DNA of 64,000 nucleotides from Alistipes sp. (lineage in GTDB: Bacteria; Bacteroidota; Bacteroidia; Bacteroidales; Rikenellaceae), in assembly GCA_017408825.1 (NCBI GenBank), contig JAFQTX010000037.1:180478-244477 (forward strand), read 5' to 3'. This document shows positions 61,931-64,000 of this stretch, piece by piece. A program made the translations under genes and the position numbers. The notes beneath the pieces are model-generated. The model did no database searches, was not told where the DNA came from, and worked only from the letters and a program-made list of their open reading frames with translations. How positions within the stretch are numbered: the first letter of the stretch is position 1; each line of letters opens with the position of its first letter.

Positions 61931-63631
61931 ATGTTGGATAGAAATTTAATAAAGATTTACGAGCAGAGCTTCCGCAACAACCGCGAGATGTCGGCTCTCA
62001 CCGACTACTTCAAGGGCGAAAACTTCTCGTACTACGAGCTTGCTAAGGAGATTGCTAAGATCCACCTTATGTTTAAGGAGATGGGCATTGAGCGTGGCGA
62101 TAAGATTGCTCTTATCGGCCGTAACAACACCCGCTGGTGTATAAGCTACATCGCCACAATCACCTATGGTGCAATCATAGTACCTATTCTTCAGGACTTC
62201 AACCCTACCGACGTCATCAACATCATCAACCACTCAGAAAGCCGCCTACTATTCCTCGGCGACAACTTCTGGGACGACATCGAGGGCGACCAGATACCAG
62301 CTATCGAGGCAGCGCTGTCACTCACCGACTTCCACGTGATCTATGAGCGTGAGGGCAACAAGTGCACCGAGTATATGAAGAATATGACTACACACTATCG
62401 TGAGGCATATCCTCGTGGCTTCACCTGCGACGACATCGTATATCCTGAGGTACCTAACGACGCAGTATGTTTGCTCAACTACACGTCGGGTACTACAGGC
62501 TCATCAAAGGGTGTGATGCTCACGGTGAACAACCTTACAGGTAACGTGACCTTTGCCATGGATATGGTAAACCCTAAGAACGGCGAACACTTCTTCCGCA
62601 AGGGTGGCCGCACATTGTCGTTCTTGCCTCTGGCACACGCCTACGGCTGCACATTCGACTTCCTCTCGCCACTGGCTTGTGGTGGTCACATCACCCTGCT
62701 GGGTCGTATTCCTTCGCCAAAGATTCTTGTCGAGGCTATGAAGGTTACTCGTCCTAATATCGTATGCTCAGTACCTCTTATCCTCGAGAAGGTGTATCGC
62801 AAGAGCATCTTGCCTATGTTGGAGAAGGCACCTATGAGTATCGCAATGCGTATTCCGCTTATCAACACAGCCATCTACTCGACCATCCTCTCACGCCTTA
62901 TGGAGCAGTTTGGTGGTTGCATCGAGATATTTATCGTTGGTGGCGCAGCCCTCAACCAGGAGACCGAGAGCTTCTTGCAGAAGATCAAGTTCCCTATCAC
63001 CGTTGGCTATGGTATGACCGAGTGCGCACCACTCATCAGCTTTGAGGTCCCTACAGCCTTCAAACCAGGATCTTGTGGCCGTGTGATTCCCGATTTACTT
63101 GAGGCACGCATCGAGTCTACAGACCCACACAACATCCCTGGCGAGTTGCTCGTTCGTGGCGAGCATGTGATGAAGGGTTACTTCAAGAACGAGGCTGCCA
63201 CAGATGTAGTGCTCGAGGAGGATGGCTGGCTACACACTGGCGATATGTGTACTATGGATGATGATGGCACGCTATATATCCGTGGTCGCTGCAAGAATAT
63301 GATCCTCTCGGGCTCGGGCCAGAACATCTATCCTGAGGAGATTGAGGAGCGTCTGAACAACCTATATATGGTTGCCGAGTCACTCGTTATCGAGAATAAT
63401 GGACGCCTCACAGCATTGGTAGTGCCCGACTATGAGCTTGCTAACGCCGAGGGTATCAACATGGAGCGCCTTCCTGAGATTATGGAGGAGAACCTCAAGC
63501 AGCTCAATACGATGGTTGCATCGTACGAGAAGGTCTCTAACATCGTTATCCACCGCGAGGAGTTTGTTAAGACCCCTAAGCGTTCTATCAAGCGCTACTT
63601 GTATACCGCTGAGCGACTTAACCTCAACTAA
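61931..63631 (+). CDS. Long-chain-type acyl-CoA synthetase (AMP-forming)
   Basis: A 566-residue ANL-superfamily adenylating enzyme that activates a carboxylic acid with ATP and CoA. The P-loop is YTSGTTGSSKGVML. VGYGMTECAPLIS, HTGDMCTMDDDGTLYIRGRCKNMI and the C-terminal lysine region KTPKRSIKRYLY are the other core motifs. It resembles fatty-acid ligases, but chain length is not readable. It is a single gene ending in a strong hairpin terminator. Confidence 0.93.
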   Translation: MLDRNLIKIYEQSFRNNREMSALTDYFKGENFSYYELAKEIAKIHLMFKEMGIERGDKIALIGRNNTRWCISYIATITYGAIIVPILQDFNPTDVINIINHSESRLLFLGDNFWDDIEGDQIPAIEAALSLTDFHVIYEREGNKCTEYMKNMTTHYREAYPRGFTCDDIVYPEVPNDAVCLLNYTSGTTGSSKGVMLTVNNLTGNVTFAMDMVNPKNGEHFFRKGGRTLSFLPLAHAYGCTFDFLSPLACGGHITLLGRIPSPKILVEAMKVTRPNIVCSVPLILEKVYRKSILPMLEKAPMSIAMRIPLINTAIYSTILSRLMEQFGGCIEIFIVGGAALNQETESFLQKIKFPITVGYGMTECAPLISFEVPTAFKPGSCGRVIPDLLEARIESTDPHNIPGELLVRGEHVMKGYFKNEAATDVVLEEDGWLHTGDMCTMDDDGTLYIRGRCKNMILSGSGQNIYPEEIEERLNNLYMVAESLVIENNGRLTALVVPDYELANAEGINMERLPEIMEENLKQLNTMVASYEKVSNIVIHREEFVKTPKRSIKRYLYTAERLNLN

Positions 63632-63662
63632 GCAATGAGGCAATAGAGAAACTAAGAGGCTG

Positions 63663-63720
63663 AATAATAAAACGGAGGTGGCTAAAAAGTTAATTAGCCA
63701 CCTCCGTTTTATTATTGTAT
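63663..63720. terminator. Bidirectional terminator, copied sequence
   Basis: Perfect 23-bp arms AATAATAAAACGGAGGTGGC... (63663-63685) and their complement (63694-63716) enclose an 8-base loop. A-rich and T-rich ends allow use in both directions. Stem and loop are almost identical to the terminator at 16212. Confidence 0.95.
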
Positions 63721-63726
63721 AGTGGA

Positions 63727-64000
63727 TTACCACACAATCTCAACCTCTACGTCGTTAGTTGGATCCCAAGCGAATGGCTCATGGAAGTTACCATCCTCAC
63801 CTACCCAAGTAACATAGATAAGGTGCTCGTCCTTAGTACCGTAGAAGAATGAGTTGTAAACACCGGGGAGATTATCCTCATAGTACTCTACCAACTCGTC
63901 GAACTCGATACGACCATCACCATTAATATCCTCCATCTCTTTCCAAGTACGAGAGTAACCATCCTCCGAGTACTCGCACTTATGGCCACAATCACGCTTA
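63727..64000 (-). CDS. EF-hand protein, C-terminal part (cut by window edge)
   Basis: The frame is open from the right edge to the stop at 63727, giving the last 90 residues of a longer protein; an ATG at 63936 is internal. It contains a canonical calcium-binding EF-hand loop, DINGDGRIEFDE, preceded by KRDCGHKCEYSEDGYSRTWKEM with two cysteines, and ends VEVEIVW. The function of the whole protein is unknown, as its N-terminus is outside the window. Confidence 0.8.
   Translation of the reverse strand, partial: KRDCGHKCEYSEDGYSRTWKEMEDINGDGRIEFDELVEYYEDNLPGVYNSFFYGTKDEHLIYVTWVGEDGNFHEPFAWDPTNDVEVEIVW

Overview
The window is a chromosomal segment of a Bacteroidota member, most likely Bacteroidales and possibly Alistipes-like (Rikenellaceae). 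The order and genus are inferences. The support is the many TAnnTTTG -7 promoter boxes with TTG/TTTG about 20 bp upstream, the MurF-alanine racemase fusion, the DUF3127 and BspA-like proteins, an LptD/MCE envelope set, and the recF-DUF721 and TPR-lumazine-synthase-like neighbourhood. Fifty-one protein genes (one cut by the right edge) and one tRNA-Arg are supported. There is no rRNA, CRISPR array, intact transposase or prophage.

Layout. 1-368: composite repeats and the terminator of a peptidase C69-lpdA operon (minus, 369-3399). 3540-4199: yggS. 4678-6576: dnaK alone. 6906-9329: an AT-rich BspA-like leucine-rich-repeat secreted protein. 9609-16187: an operon with a steroid 5-alpha-reductase homologue, an old-yellow-enzyme-type 3-oxo-delta4-steroid reductase candidate and a short-chain hydroxysteroid dehydrogenase candidate, followed by an AsmA-like protein and an FKBP lipoprotein. 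16560-17992 (minus): NfeD and an SPFH protein. 18202-25726: complete histidine-to-glutamate hut operon (ftcD, hutU, hutH, hutI) framed by a Dabb-domain protein and a nitroreductase-like lipoprotein. 25874-27633: UbiA prenyltransferase and EamA transporter. 27918-30728 (minus): LptD. 30892-44780: a long operon of amidase, MCE protein, mutS2, murF-alr, RsmI-like methylase, grpE, dnaJ, a small membrane protein, mutL, rhomboid and an EEP-domain protein. 44952-45612: rpmI-rplT. 45669-47582 (minus): thioredoxin-like lipoprotein, recF, DUF721. 47764-48851: TPR membrane protein and a degenerate lumazine-synthase-like protein. 49051-49503: secreted 20-residue repeat protein. 49560-53101: alpha/beta hydrolase, a second membrane-anchored MurF-like ligase and Ddl. 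53169-54333: radical SAM protein and DUF3127. 54829-63631: Na/Pi cotransporter, small outer-membrane barrel, Bax-inhibitor-1 protein, an Ig-like secreted protein, a large repeat array, tRNA-Arg and an acyl-CoA synthetase. The right edge cuts an EF-hand protein.

Two things stand out. First, the 9609-12484 trio has the gene content expected for bacterial reduction of 3-oxo-delta4 steroids and bile acids to 5-alpha or 5-beta, 3-hydroxy products. Second, the intergenic DNA is full of dispersed, modular repeats: 9-bp arrays, a conserved 22-bp core present ten times, a hairpin family, copied terminators, and a tRNA-end duplication flanking a nested palindrome. Other points of interest are a lumazine synthase relative that has lost its active site, and a hydrolase-MurF-Ddl cluster that sits apart from the MurF-Alr fusion.
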